Part shown: piece after piece, positions 24,761-37,255 of the stretch
Position numbering within the stretch: position 1 is the first letter of the stretch
Layout of the letters: every line of letters starts with the position of its first letter
Origin: Inia geoffrensis
Lineage: Eukaryota; Chordata; Mammalia; Artiodactyla; Iniidae
NCBI GenBank assembly: GCA_036417435.1
Contig: CM070900.1
Coordinates: 31,659,496 to 31,723,495 of the forward strand
DNA: 64,000 bases
Direction: 5' to 3'
The notes under the pieces: model-generated
What the model saw: only the letters and a program-made list of their open reading frames with translations
Database searches by the model: none
What the model was told of the DNA's origin: nothing
Position numbers and translations under genes: made by a program

Positions 24761-24955
24761 CAATTGTTCTCAAAGTGTGGTGGCTCTGGACCAGCAGCAT
24801 CAGCATCCAGTGGGAACTTGTTAGAAACGCACATTACTGGGCCCCACCCATTCCAACTAAATCAGTAATTCTGATTTGGGGGTCGGGGAGCAGCGATCTG
24901 AGTTTAACAAGGCTTCCAGGTGATTCTGATGCTTGCTTGTTTTTGAAAAGCACTG
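24761..24955 (+). mobile_element. MER5A (hAT-Charlie non-autonomous DNA transposon)
   Basis: Close match in order to the MER5A consensus: 'gttctcaaagtgtggtggc', 'accagcagcatcagcatcca', 'gggaacttgttagaaa', 'gggccccaccca', 'caggtgattctgatgc' and a terminal '...cactg'. Terminal inverted repeat type CA(A/G)TGGTTCTCAA / ...CACTG. The flanking 8-mers gttcaagg (24753-24760) and gtttgggg (24956-24963) differ only by three transitions, consistent with an aged 8-bp target duplication. Confidence 0.92.
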
Positions 24956-24963
24956 GTTTGGGG

Positions 24964-26004
24964 CAGCTGGAGAGATCCAGTAGACTTCGAAAGGAAACCA
25001 TTAGGAGGTAGATAGTAAATACAGAAAGCAGAAAAGAAGGGTCCCCATGGCCAATTTCCCTTATTTCAAACATTTTCCAAGGATTGATTAGGGTATTAAT
25101 ATATCCCAGCACACCATGCAATATTCTCCTTTGAGATTAATATAAGAGGAAAGTGGGTTAATTGAGGCAAATAGAGCACTCCAAAATAATACCCCCATCT
25201 CTGTTTCTGAACACCAGAGTGTGGGTGCTTTGTTCCTATATCAGATTTCCCTGCTTCAGCTTGTTTTGTCCATATTACACTGCCCTCTATGAGAAAGATC
25301 ACACGTGAGGAACAGTGAAGTTGCCAAGGAGATGTGGTGTGATCATCAGAACAATCAACAGCAGTCCTGCGGTGCCCCTGGGCTTTATCTCAGATGCCTG
25401 GTCTTGTGCACCTCAATCCCTGGCCTACCATCGCATTTTCAATTTTCACAACTGTCCTACCTCAAGACTGTCATTCTTCTGGCCTCGCTGTGACTTCGTT
25501 TGACATTCAGCAACAGTTCTTTCCTGGTTTGAGTCTGAACTCAAAGGCCAGTAACGTCTCCTCCTCACTCCTTCAGGCCATGCATAGAGGCTTTCACTCT
25601 GCTCCTTCATCCTCTGAATTAGGACAATTTCCTTTTCCGAGCGACTTATTGCAGTCAACCAAGCACAGCTGGATGTAAGTCTTCCCACATGTTCTCCACT
25701 TTATTTTTCACTCTAGCTTCCCCAGCTCTGCTCATCCTGTCTACTCTCATCACACTATTTAGTAACTAGTTTGTTACTAGACCAAGCGCTCTTATCCACA
25801 GGAATTAGCTGACATCTCTCCCATCTATCATTGTGTTCTCCACTGATGAATGGGACTACCAGGGAGTTCTTTGCTTTCTTCATCCTATAGCAGATAAAAC
25901 AATTAGCCTTTGCATCGGGACCTTCACCAGGCTCCAAAATTCTAAATCTGGTAATAAAACCTACCCTCCTACCAAGAAAAAGGATAATCTTCATAAATAA
26001 TCAG
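24964..26004. other. Unassigned DNA with overlapping short frames
   Basis: 25305-25688 is open in several frames on both strands, which usually reflects base composition and not coding. Its base composition (more GC) differs from the AT-rich neighbours, so an old LTR or a retropseudogene is possible, but I recognise no family. Confidence 0.35.
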
Positions 26005-27170
26005 AGTGAACAATTATTTGTAGAACATCAACTATGCAGCTTGATGCAGGAAATATAGCACCTATTGTGCTACATACATGGGGATATAGTCTTGAACCAG
26101 AGAAAAGAAACTGCCTTCAACGAATTTACATCTGTGGGGGACCGCAGATATTCAAACACTGAAAATATAATTGATTAATCGTAACTACGGTATGTGCTAT
26201 GAGAGGGAAGTATAGATGTAATTTTTTTAAAAAAGTAAAAGAAGAAGTACTATAGCACGTTTAGAGTCCAGTAAGACTTCCTTGAAGCAGTGAGATTTAC
26301 ACTGAGACAGCTAACATGAGTAGGAATTGCCTGGAAAAGGGTGAGTATTGGGTAGGAGGTGTAGTATTTCAAACAGATGGGACAGTGTACAAATACCCTG
26401 AGGCAAAAGTTAGCTTCATGCCTTCAAGGAACTGAAAGAAGACCCAGAACGTAGGGATTGAGGAGCACCGTGGGAAGAGATGGTGTGAGGCTGTTAAAGA
26501 AGGCAAGAAGATCTACCATATATGAATTTATAGACCAATGACAGTATTTAGTTTTTATTCCATGTACAGCTGAGCATCATCTAATCCTCACCACTCAAAG
26601 TATCATCCATGGAACACTAGCATTGACTGGGAACTTATTAGAAATACAGAGTCTCAGACTATACCCATAATTACTAATCAAAATCTTTTTATCCATCTTC
26701 CCAAGTGATTTAAGTGCACATTAAAGATTAAAAAAAAACTATTAAATTATTTAAGCATGGGGGTAACCTCATCTAATTTAGATTTTGTAAAGATTGTAGC
26801 TATATGGACCACAGGTTGGGCAGGGGGTAGGAAAAAAGGGTAGATTCGGTAAAGTCAATTAAATGTTCAGTTCACTGAAAGATAATATTATTATGGACTA
26901 GAAGATTGTCAGTTGAAATGACAGGCTTGAAATACATTAAGGAAGTTCATTTCAGGACCTGGTGATAGATTTACAATGAAGGATGAGGCTGGACAAGGTA
27001 TCACAGATGATTCCAAAGGTTTCTTCTGACAGCTGGGTGGGTAATATTATCATCACTGATAAGGAGTATGCAGAAGGTACAGATCTGGGGAGAAATATGA
27101 ATTTATTCATGGATCACATAGGGTGTGTACAAAATGTCATGTTAGGAAAAATAAAACCTAAAATTTAGAG
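26005..27170 (-). repeat. L2 (LINE-2), antisense, interrupted by MER5
   Basis: The plus strand reads as reverse-complement L2: the 3'-end zone about 26030-26130, 'acttccttgaagcagtgaga' at 26276, 'aaataccctgaggcaaaagt' at 26391, 'ttcaaggaactgaaagaaga' at 26423, then after the MER5 insertion 'gggggtaacctcatctaatt' at about 26759 and 'ggacctggtgatagattta' at 26955. All landmarks are in the correct order. The L2 resumes at about 27850. Confidence 0.8.
26575..26735 (+). mobile_element. MER5-type DNA transposon nested in L2
   Basis: It matches the MER5 consensus in order: 'ctcaaagtatcatccatgga', 'gactgggaacttattagaaa', 'tcccaagtgatttaagtgca', 'cattaaag'. It interrupts the antisense L2 and is therefore younger than it. 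It is more degraded than the copy at 24761-24955; the terminal repeats are lost. Confidence 0.75.
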
Positions 27171-27849
27171 AGGATTTTACTTTTTAGAAAGTGGCTTCTC
27201 ATATATTGTCTTAGCTATTCCTTCCATCATCCTGTCAACCAAGAAATGCAGAAAACTGCAAAGAAGAAAATAATTTATTTGGGGTCTTAGGAATTGCAAT
27301 TTGGGAGACAAAGATTTGGGTAAAACCGAAAAACTCTTCTGGGGAAGAGAAAGAGTCAGGGGCTGATAAAGGCAAAAGCTACAAGGTTGTTAAAGTTGTC
27401 TGGAAAGAATTATGACTGACCATGACACACAAAAGAAAATATTTGTCCTTCAGGGATAGGCAGTCACAGGTTATTTTAGGGTAAGGGTCCGCTAAGAATT
27501 TGAGTTTCTGGAACATTAGGCAGATATTCTGGATGCCTTCATTAAGATAATAAGTGGTCAAGGTTCAGATTCCATCTGCGCTGAGACAAACATAAATGCC
27601 CTCCCATTTCCATTTTAGAGAACTCTCTTAGCAATACCAACTCCATTTGACTTGATTTTCCTTTCACAATCCCAATGAAGGATGAGATTCAAGGGCAGAG
27701 CCAGAAAAGAACTTTCTTGCAAAGAGCAAGAAAAAAAGTGTAAACGGGCAAGGGTAGAATTAAACAGGTCACTCAAAGGGCTATTGCCAGAAGAAAGAGG
27801 TGTTCACCTGGACCAGGATGAAAACTATTGAAATGTATCAAAATGGACA
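27171..27849. other. Unidentified block splitting an L2
   Basis: The antisense L2 text stops near 27150-27170 and resumes at about 27850, with about 680 unexplained bases between. This behaves like an insertion (perhaps an LTR), but I do not recognise its family and could not find matching ends or a target duplication. Confidence 0.5.
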
Positions 27850-28040
27850 GCTCTATTCTTCAAATAAAACTTACAGGACACACTAATAAAGATGACATCC
27901 AAGTAGAAATGTTGAGTTGGACAGACAATCCTAAAATTATGAGATAGGTCAGGTCTGGCAATGTAACCAATAGATTGTATTTAGAAGCCATGGAATTAGT
28001 TGAGACACCTAATAAGACAATTTGGATAGGAAAAACAAAC
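27850..28040 (-). repeat. L2 fragment, antisense, continuation
   Basis: Contains 'gatgacatccaagtagaaat', 'gttgagttggacag' and 'agaagccatggaattagttg', which correspond in order to L2 antisense text upstream (5' on the L2) of the portion at 26005-27170. It ends at a CAA-rich simple stretch (28036-28058). Confidence 0.75.
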
Positions 28041-30517
28041 AAACAACAACAACAAAAAACCCAGAAATAAGTACTAGGTTACCCCAAAATTTTGAGGAAA
28101 AGCAGAAAAGAAACTAGAAAAGGATAATGAAACAGTAGGAAACCTGAACTTTATTTTCTTGGTCGTTTATACAGCATATATTCTTTTTACTTAATGAACA
28201 CTGGAATTCATAATCATTTAGCACAATTTTCAAAACAAAGTAAGTTATAGACTTCTGTCATTAAGAAATTTTCAAAAGTTTTTTCTAAAATATGTGGCTA
28301 TCATCAACATTCCAGTTTGTGTATGCCACATACGAAATTATAGTTTCACTCTGTTGCTTAGATATTATTTCATAAGCCATATATTTGAATTTCTGGATTT
28401 TAAGAAACAAAAAAATATATAAGAATAAACTAATTTATCTGGAAACTCTGCATAAATGAAAAGTATTTTAAAGATACTTTAATTTTATTTCTATATTATC
28501 TAACCATTAAATATACATTTCTATGATTTTCTATTAATATTTTCTATTAAATTTTTATTATATATTATTTTTAGTTTATTTTTAATCACTTTAAGAGAAA
28601 TTCTATATCTGATAAAAATACAAACACAAAATTTAAAAAAAAGGAAAAGTAATAAACATTGCATGTGAAGATGGGCATTGGCAAACCAAAGCATGTCCAT
28701 GGAAAAGATGTTAGATTGCTGAAGGACTGTGAACATTTTCAAAGAGGAGGGGGGAAAGTAATGCCTAGAAGACAAAAGGAAGAAACAGAGTGTACACAGG
28801 AGCTACGTAACATGTAGAAAAAGACTAGCAAGTGCTGAAATTCCCATCACTTAAAATTGCCAACTAAACTATTTTAGAAATATTAGTAATATTATAAGGG
28901 GAAAAAATAACCTGGGGGTGACTACAAATACACAAAAACACTGAATACTGATTGCCCAGAGAGTTTTTATTGAAGAATGAGCTATTATTCTGACTTTGGT
29001 TTGAAGAAAACTGTTTTTACCTACAATGCATAATAGCACAAATTTAATATCAGAAATAGAGAAGACAGAATGTGGATTACACTATTAAAATAATAGTATG
29101 ACAAAATTATTTGGTATGATTCCATGGCTTCTTTTGTTTGATAAACATTTATTATTACAGGAATGAAATTACTATCACTTTTAAAAATATCTCGCACATG
29201 GGCTCAGTATTAATCTCATAATTGTTAAGTCATGTGAGTACTTTGGAAGTTGACCAGTGTACTTCACTAAGTTAGAGACGAAAAAAAAAAAAAAGACAGA
29301 TGTTGGATTTCACCATAGGACACTACGTCTGACATCAGTCTTTTCATACAGGAAATGAACAAACTGAAAGAATAATTGGAACTTTGCCAACAAAACAAAA
29401 ATAACTGTCTTTGCAAAGAGACCCTTCTTCTGTACTGGTGTAGAATAAAATTGTGAGTTCCTGAGAATTTCTGATGGACTAAAATTGAAAAGAGAAGCTA
29501 TAGAACATTTGTTCAAGTTTCTTCCCAGGATAAGAAATCATAAATGTGAAGACAAATTGAAGGCCTGAAATCACAATTTTGTTTTTCAAGTGACTGAAGG
29601 AGGACCTAAAGTAGGAAAACCTTCCAGAGTGACCAATGATAGAGCAACAGCATAAAGTGGAAAGTATCAGAATTGTACACATTAACTTTCCTAGGTTACT
29701 AAGTAAAATCTTATAAAATTTTAACTCTTTTTTTAAATGACAAATCTTAGAATTTCATTACATAATATTCATTTAAAAACTGAATCTAAACATCTTTAGT
29801 GCTTTCAAAAAAAATAAAACATTTTAATCTAAGTTCAATGTGAAGTAAGTTCAAATGTGGAATCTATTTTAGTATATTATGACTTAAGTGTTTTCCAATA
29901 TAACCTGGGGAAATAAAATATTTATAATGCTGAATTTATAGTCCATGTGTTCTAAGGTCCAAGTATCCATCTAATAAATACACATTGGGAATATAACTTG
30001 TTTGTAATTTGGATATCATTAGAATCTTCTAAGATTTTAATATGGCTTTAATAAGCTTATTTTAAAAATAAGTAGATGCCTAGAGGAAACGTAATGATAA
30101 ATAACTGATAAAAAGTCCAAAATGATATCTCGAAGAGTAAAATGCTGTAATGCTTATTTAAATAGTTTAGAAGAACAGTAGAAAGCCACAAAAGTTTTTC
30201 CACTATATGGAAAACACACAATTTCTCAAGTACGTGAAAGAGAAAACAAGCAAAAAATGTTTAATTACATTGACAAAAGAGAGAAAATTGGGTTATATTT
30301 ATGGAGAAATTTCTCGCTTATAAGACTACAAGTTACTAGCATACATACAAAAATCTCTTTGAAGCTAAGAAATTTATAGACAGTCATCCTGAATTAGAAG
30401 GTAATGCTGTGTCCAGACAAATCCTTTTATTTCCGTTCTTTTTTTTATCTTTCCTTTCATATCTAGATGCTATATGTATGAATCATGAGGATTCACTAAT
30501 TTCTGCTTCAGTAGTCA
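28041..30517. other. AT-rich DNA with few recognisable repeats
   Basis: No gene seen. A-runs at 29280-29294. Minus-strand frames at 28521-28775, 29310-29516 and 29479-29682 have no recognisable domains. Confidence 0.45.
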
Positions 30518-30673
30518 TAACTTTTGCTTGTTTTGATTAATGCCTATTAGCTGTTGTTTATCCTTTGTAAAACTAAAACACACATAGAGGAGTCAATACT
30601 TCTCTATGTGTGTTTTAGTTTTACAAAGGATAAACAACAGCTAATAGGCATTAATCAAAACAAGCAAAAGTTA
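30518..30673. repeat. Perfect 72-bp inverted repeat with 12-base spacer
   Basis: The left arm 30518-30589 and right arm 30602-30673 are exact reverse complements at all 72 positions; the spacer is 30590-30601 (gagtcaatactt). The outer ends read taacttttgc and gcaaaagtta, and the inner ends cacatagag and ctctatgtg. The spacer's first and last bases (G, T) would form a wobble pair in RNA. The arms are ordinary mixed sequence, not simple repeat. No transposon family is recognised. The arms end within TA dinucleotides, so a TA-flanked element cannot be excluded. Transcribed on either strand, it would fold into a long perfect hairpin. Confidence 0.98.
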
Positions 30674-33600
30674 AAAGTTAAAAAACGTCCAATACATTTT
30701 TTCAAAAATTTATTTTAGATACAACCAAAACTTCTGTTACATTGACAAAAAAATGATATGAAATATACTGAATGATTTGTTTGGAATCAGCCACTTAAAT
30801 TACAGTCTACTATAAGGTTTACTTGTGAAAAGACTGAGGATCAGTCCCGTCATTGTGCCACAACTAATTAAAAATGTCTTTAAATCTTAGATAGTTCTCT
30901 GGAAATGCTACATCTAGATGAGTCATAAAATTTGCATTTTGTTCAAACTAACTTTAAAAATGCAGTAAAGATCTTAAAGAGTAAGAATTTGAATTTGAGT
31001 GAAGAATGAATGGGTGTTGGTAAAATCAGGTATGGTAAACAAACATAAATTAAAACAGTAAATCTTTGTACAAAGTCTCTTACATTTTTTTATAGCCAAT
31101 TTATTTTTTTGAGAATCATATACGTGAATGATATGACTATACTGTTCAGAATGTTCAAGTTATTTTTCCATTTGGGATCATTTTCCATTTTAAGAGCAAA
31201 TGAATTGATTCTAAATTCAAATACAATTTTAGCAAACAATTTTAAAGCAAAAGTATTTTAGTCATTTTTGGCTAAAATGATATGATTGATTTTATTTACA
31301 TGTAAAAATCTCTCAAATCTATTTATTAGCCATAGAGTAATATTTGCAAAAACAGCCCAGGTAAAAGAAATCTGTGTCAAGTAAACTCTGACATTGAGAA
31401 AGAAAATGAATGGGAATTAACTGATCTACATGCTTCAAAACTTGTAGCTTCTACTATCTCTCATACTATGATATATTTCAGAAAATATGATGAAGATAAA
31501 TACTTTGGGGTGAAGTAAATTTGTTTTCAATGGCTTGACACATCAATCAATCATGAATTGAGATTTCTAGGATTTAGGGTATTTCTCAGAAGTAATAAAC
31601 TGTTTTTACTAAAGCTCCTCAATTTTAGGTTCAAATTCTAAAAGAAAAGAAAAAAATAACACATTTAAGGGGAAACATAAGTCTTCAACCTTACAGTAAA
31701 AGAAAATGTGAATATTGAGCTATATATTTAGAGCCCTCAAATAAGCCAATAAATGCATTTATGTTGTTTGGAAGGAACCAAAGTTGCCAAAAAATAAGTA
31801 CTTGTGCTGATTTTTATTTTATAACATAAAATTTTTGTTAACAACTTTTTAAAATAAGAAACACTATAATTAAATATCCTTTGTTCTATCATTAATTTTT
31901 ACATGTATTTCATTAGCAAACCGTGTCTTTGTCTTACACAGCTGAAAAAAAACAAAAACCCTGGCAAATTAACACTTCTAAAAATACCTTAATGGTTGGA
32001 AAATATAATTTGAAATTCTACTGTTTAGCTTTAAGTGCTTGAAAAAGATCACCAAAGTGAGTTTCTATATATCAGAAGAAAAAAATAATCAAGTAAGCAA
32101 ACATTGCCATAAGTGTCCCCTTTAATTTTTTTTTCATTTGTGTAGTCTGTCCACACATCCATATTCAATTTATTAGTCAATAACTACACTGTGAATTCTT
32201 CCTTTTTACTTTTTTCATTTTTCAATAGCAGTACAGAAATAACTTGAAAAAATGAAACATTTAAAAAAATGTCAGGAGAGCTATTTGGAGACTTGCTTTT
32301 GACAATATTAATATGTTTGTCCTCTTAAGAACAGAAACAAATGATAATACAAAGCACATGGGAAAAATAAATATGAACACAGAGGACAGTGACAAGTCCA
32401 GCACGAAAATGAGATGTACTTGGAAGTTTTACTCCACTGGAGAAAAATCATGAATCATGTTAAGAATTAATAACAATTTTCTTTTAGCTGATATATCACT
32501 GGAAATATTTGATTTTCACTTAATCTACTTAAATAGAACATTTTTATGTCAAAAGCAGCACATAGCCACAACCTGGAATAAAATTCAAGAAAGAATACTC
32601 AAAATTTCTAATTATCCAAAATTATATAGTATTGCATCTAAATAAATCTTAGTGTGTTATTTTGGAATTTTGATTATAACAATAATTTTTAAATAAATTG
32701 TCTTTGGTAACAAATTATCTTGTAAATGTAAACTCTAAGTTTTTCAAATTTATTCATTTTATTTTAATCAGTAACCTTCAATAAAGATGATTGGAGTATT
32801 AAAAAATATTTCCAAATCCCATGATTTTACTATAATGAAAGCAAAACTGAAATTAAATATTTGGGATAGATAAAATAATTTTATAATAGTTACTTGCAAT
32901 TTTCAAAGTATTATAACTACACGTTCTTTCAAATTCTGCTTTCCAATATTTCATAATAATTTAATAAAACCAATACCAAACGGTGTTGGAAAATTTTCTT
33001 TGGAATGATGTCACTATGCATCACCTTGATGGAAATATATCTCATTTAGATATATATTTTATTGAATAGGGCATTTGGCTGAACAAAAATATAACTGCAA
33101 TATCCTCTAGTCATCAGAAGTAGAATTTATTGCATGACAAGAGCCAGGGATTACGATTAGGATATTAAAAGGAATGACAGGAAGGCAAGGCTGACCATCA
33201 CTGCTACCAGCTTATCTTCCAAGGACCACTTTGCACATTTCTAAGTCTGGGCCCCTATGGAGTGGATTTGAAGGCTATAAAACACTATGCCTTTTATACA
33301 ATGTGCAACTGACTGGTTCAGAAACAAAGTAAACACAAAGTAATAAAAGTAGAATGTCTATCTTTAAAAGGCAGTTCTTGGTAATGCTTCCCTTTGGCAA
33401 TTTTTAAGTCTTACTTTAAATTTAATAGTTAAGTGTATAAAGACATAATTTTGCGTATAGTGGGTAGCTCAAAAGAGTTTTCGCTGCAATAGAGCAACCT
33501 TCGAGAATTTATGGAATCTTCTTCACTCAACTGCAGTTCTGATGTTCCACATGGTTACAACATTTTTATTTCATTAACACCTAATTTACAAGCACAAATC

Positions 33601-36600
33601 ATTCTAAATGTATCAGAACAGATGTAGGAAATAATTATAATTTAGACTGAAATCTTCATCTCCTAGTCATGTATTTTTAACCCATCTATCTTAAGAAAAA
33701 AAAAAAAAATTATCGAAGAGAATTACAAAGAAATAAAGTTTTCCAATTTAAATAAAGAGGTGCCACAATTTAAGTCATTCATTTCTAACAATTTACCTAT
33801 TATTGCACAGATGTGCCGTACCTGATATATTGAGCTGTATGGTTTATAATAGAACATGTGCAATATTGATCAGACAGTCTGCACCTATTTAAATATGCTT
33901 TTTCATGAAGCCTCCCGTCATAGCCCTTGGACATTTAGTTGAATGCTTTGAGAGCTCTTCAGATTTTGTTTTCAAGTTTCTAAAGGGAGATTATTTTACA
34001 TGGTTGACTTGGCATTTAATAAGCTACATATAAAAACAGATATAAAAAACATTTTGCCATTATAAAAATACTAAAGCTTAATATTTAATATCATTTATCA
34101 GGACTACAAAAAATCCACTCAACCTGGTCAAAAAAGTAACACTGTCCCACCCCCTATACAGATTAATTGCTTGAGTAAACAGAATAACCATTTGTTTTGC
34201 TCTTGAATAGAAACAATCCATCTGACTTGGATGGGCTGAATTAATTCTCATTCAACATCAACTTTCTGTCCCATGTAATCAGCATGTCTCACCATTAGCC
34301 ATTATGTTCCCATTAGCCCTTACCTATCCAAAACTGAAGGAGGGCAGCGCATGTATGGCATAAAACATAAAAAACACATCTGCCTGAGACCATCTTCCTC
34401 CTTACTTTCAATTTGTCTATCCATGTTTAGAATTATTGTAGGCTGTATTTACTCCACTTCTTACTCACATTTCTCACTTACTATGTGCTCCAAAATAGGT
34501 AACGTAAGGGTGTTCAAACCCTTCTGTGAATGCTAGCCTTCCTATTACTGTCTGCATGGGCTTTGTCAGGAATAGCCTTAGGGAATATCTAATATTAAGC
34601 AAGTATCTCATGTGATTTGTACCATTTTTTTCATTAAAAAATCAACCTTTGATTTTTCTTTTGTATTAGCATATGCTCATCAAGTGCCTGAAGATGAAGC
34701 ATATGAAGGAAAAAATACTCTTTCACTTATTTAAAATCTTAGTGATTTATGATTGAAGATGACACCAAAGAAGATTTGGAGAGGGGCTATATCTAATTGT
34801 CTTTGAAAAGCTTGTCTCAAGGTGAGTGAGTTTTTTTCTTTATAATTTACATTTTGATAAGGTCAAAATTTTCAGAAGAAGCCCTTCATTATGCTTTGTA
34901 TAAATAGCTCTCAACAAATGAAAATTAAAAATATGAGTACCCCTACCTTAAGGGAAATTTCTGCAGGTCTTACCCCAGACTTCGTATATCTGCAACATAA
35001 AAACAAACACATCCAATAGTTATTTACAGTATGCAGAAAGGAGTATTCTTCAAGTAAGCTAAAACTGAGAAATTGTACCCTCTTCTCAGCAGAGATCTAT
35101 TTCTAGTGGAAAAAACAGAAGATATCAAATGGAAGAACTGTTCCATTTGACTAAGAATAAAATAAATAAAAGAATAATAAACTGATGATAATAATTAGGG
35201 TAGTCATGAGATGAAAACATCTGGACATACAAACTAAATTAATCTGAGCCTCTAAAGTGAGTTTCAAATACGTGGTAGAGGATCATCTACAGCACAAAGT
35301 AATTTCTCTTACCGTCCAGACTAACTTGACTTTCTATACATCCATATCGTATAATGGTATTCACCAGTGCTTTTTTATTTTTAAATACAATTTTTAGATA
35401 TAATATACAATGCTAATGTTGGAATATTTATGATATTCTAGAGCAATCAGTCTCTAAGTTTCAACTGATTCTCATACAGCAACAAAATGTACTGATTACA
35501 TAGAACTTTGTAGTTTACAAAGCATTTTCATACATTTTATGGTTTGATTTTCACAAACAAACAAACAAACAAAACAGTGAAAGATTCAGGCATTTAGGAA
35601 AACAGCTTGGCAAAAACGGATAGCAATCCCTGAGAGGAAACAAATGTGGTAAGCCTTGGGATTGCCTCAGCTGGAGGATGTTACCAAGCTATAGCACAGG
35701 GAGAGGAAACCCGGTCAGATCCTGGTGTTCTCCCTGAGTTCAAGAGACACAGCTGGGAGTCTGGGGAAGTCAAGGTGACTAGAGTTTGCTGGGCAGAGTA
35801 TCACAGAGGAGAGACTTGCAGAGAGACAGAACTTTAGAGATCTACAGAGGGTCCCCTTTGAGTACTCAACTGAGCAGTGATTAGTACATGCTGTGAAGAC
35901 ATTACCCACAGCCAGGAAAAGAAACATCTGAAAATTAAGAGGGAACAATGTCTGATGTTCATACAGGAATGAGAAGAGTGACTACTCTTGTCAGCCAAGG
36001 TGGAAAACCTCATAATTCAAGGAACATTGATTAGAATACTAAGAAGGGTCTTGCCTCAGTAGCAAAGAGAATTAATCCTAGAATAAATGTAACTCATCTC
36101 ATCTAACAAAGCTGAAAAGCAAGATCTGAAAAGATCAAGTTGTTTCCAACTAACTTAACCATATCCTGGACAAAGCTCAAGGATATTTATAGGAATTTAT
36201 ATGGGAGTTAAAAATGTACAGCCACTAATAAGTTTGTAAATATCCTGATCATGTATAAAAGATAAAAAATGCTCACAAGTAATTTCATTTAACAATTAAG
36301 AAAGGAAAAAAAAAAAGATTCTCACTCCAATTCTGCAGTTCACCAATATCTAACTGATCTATGAAATATCAGCACACTGAGAAACCCACCCTTTCAAGGA
36401 AAACATTCAGAGTTACACCACTGTCCAAAAAGAATGTATAATGATATTTCCTAATGCTAGTAGTTTTTCTTCCTTAAATTTTGTTTGCCTGATTTAAATA
36501 AAGCAAAGAGGTCACCACAAACAAGAGCACAATTTTACTTTTCAGCATTTATTTAAGAATATATTACTTTTTAGGAAATATTAGAAACTTTTCTCCTTGC

Positions 36601-36949
36601 ATCAAAGTGTGGTATAGTGTTAGCACTACAAAAGAAAGTAGTGAGGAAGAGTTGTCAAAAAAAAAAAGCATTTTAAAAGACTAAATTTTGCAAAGAATGG
36701 TAGCATGCATTATAAAATTAACATTTACATCATTTTCACAGTCTTTCCAATTTATGACACCAGGGTTTAGGTGACTCACCACAAATGACTTTAATTGTTG
36801 ATTCCATGATTAGCATTACAGATTAACAATATTATAGTTACTGTCCTATTCTATGTAGTTCAAGCAGTCTATTGTTTATACTACATTAAATAAACGTGTC
36901 CTTATTGCACAATTCAGAATATTACATACTTATAAAAAATGCATGATTC
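30674..36949. other. Long AT-rich repeat-sparse stretch
   Basis: About 6.3 kb without a recognisable gene or confident interspersed repeat. Minor features: A-run at 33695-33709, (CAAA)n at 35559-35573, A-run near 36657-36667. Short frames (32457-32645, 34351-34536, 35646-35837) show no domain or splice context. Undetected very old repeats are possible. Confidence 0.45.
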
Positions 36950-37254
36950 AAAAAGTAACGACAAAGGATATTAGAAAATATTTTAAATTAAAGGATAAAT
37001 AAAATCACAATATATCAAAATGTATGGGATGCAGCCAAAGCATACCTCAGAAAAATATTCATAGCATTTAATACTTGTATCACAAAATAACAGAAGTTTC
37101 AAGTAATAAATTACCTATACTTTCATTTTATGAAATTAGAAAAAATAAAAATAGAAACCTAATACTAAAGCAAATAGTCAAGAGGAAACAATAAAGTGCA
37201 GAAATCAATAAAACCAGAAAAGCCATACAGGAAAGTCAATGAAACTAAAAGCAA
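36950..37254 (+). mobile_element. Old L1 ORF2 fragment, sense
   Basis: Nucleotide landmarks of mid-ORF2: 'gtatgggatgcagccaaagc' at 37023, 'atattcatagcatttaatac' at 37055, 'gtgcagaaatcaataaaac' near 37197 and 'gtcaatgaaactaaaagc' near 37234. The frame is broken. It is cut off abruptly where the antisense L1 tail begins. Confidence 0.75.
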
Positions 37255-37255
37255 T

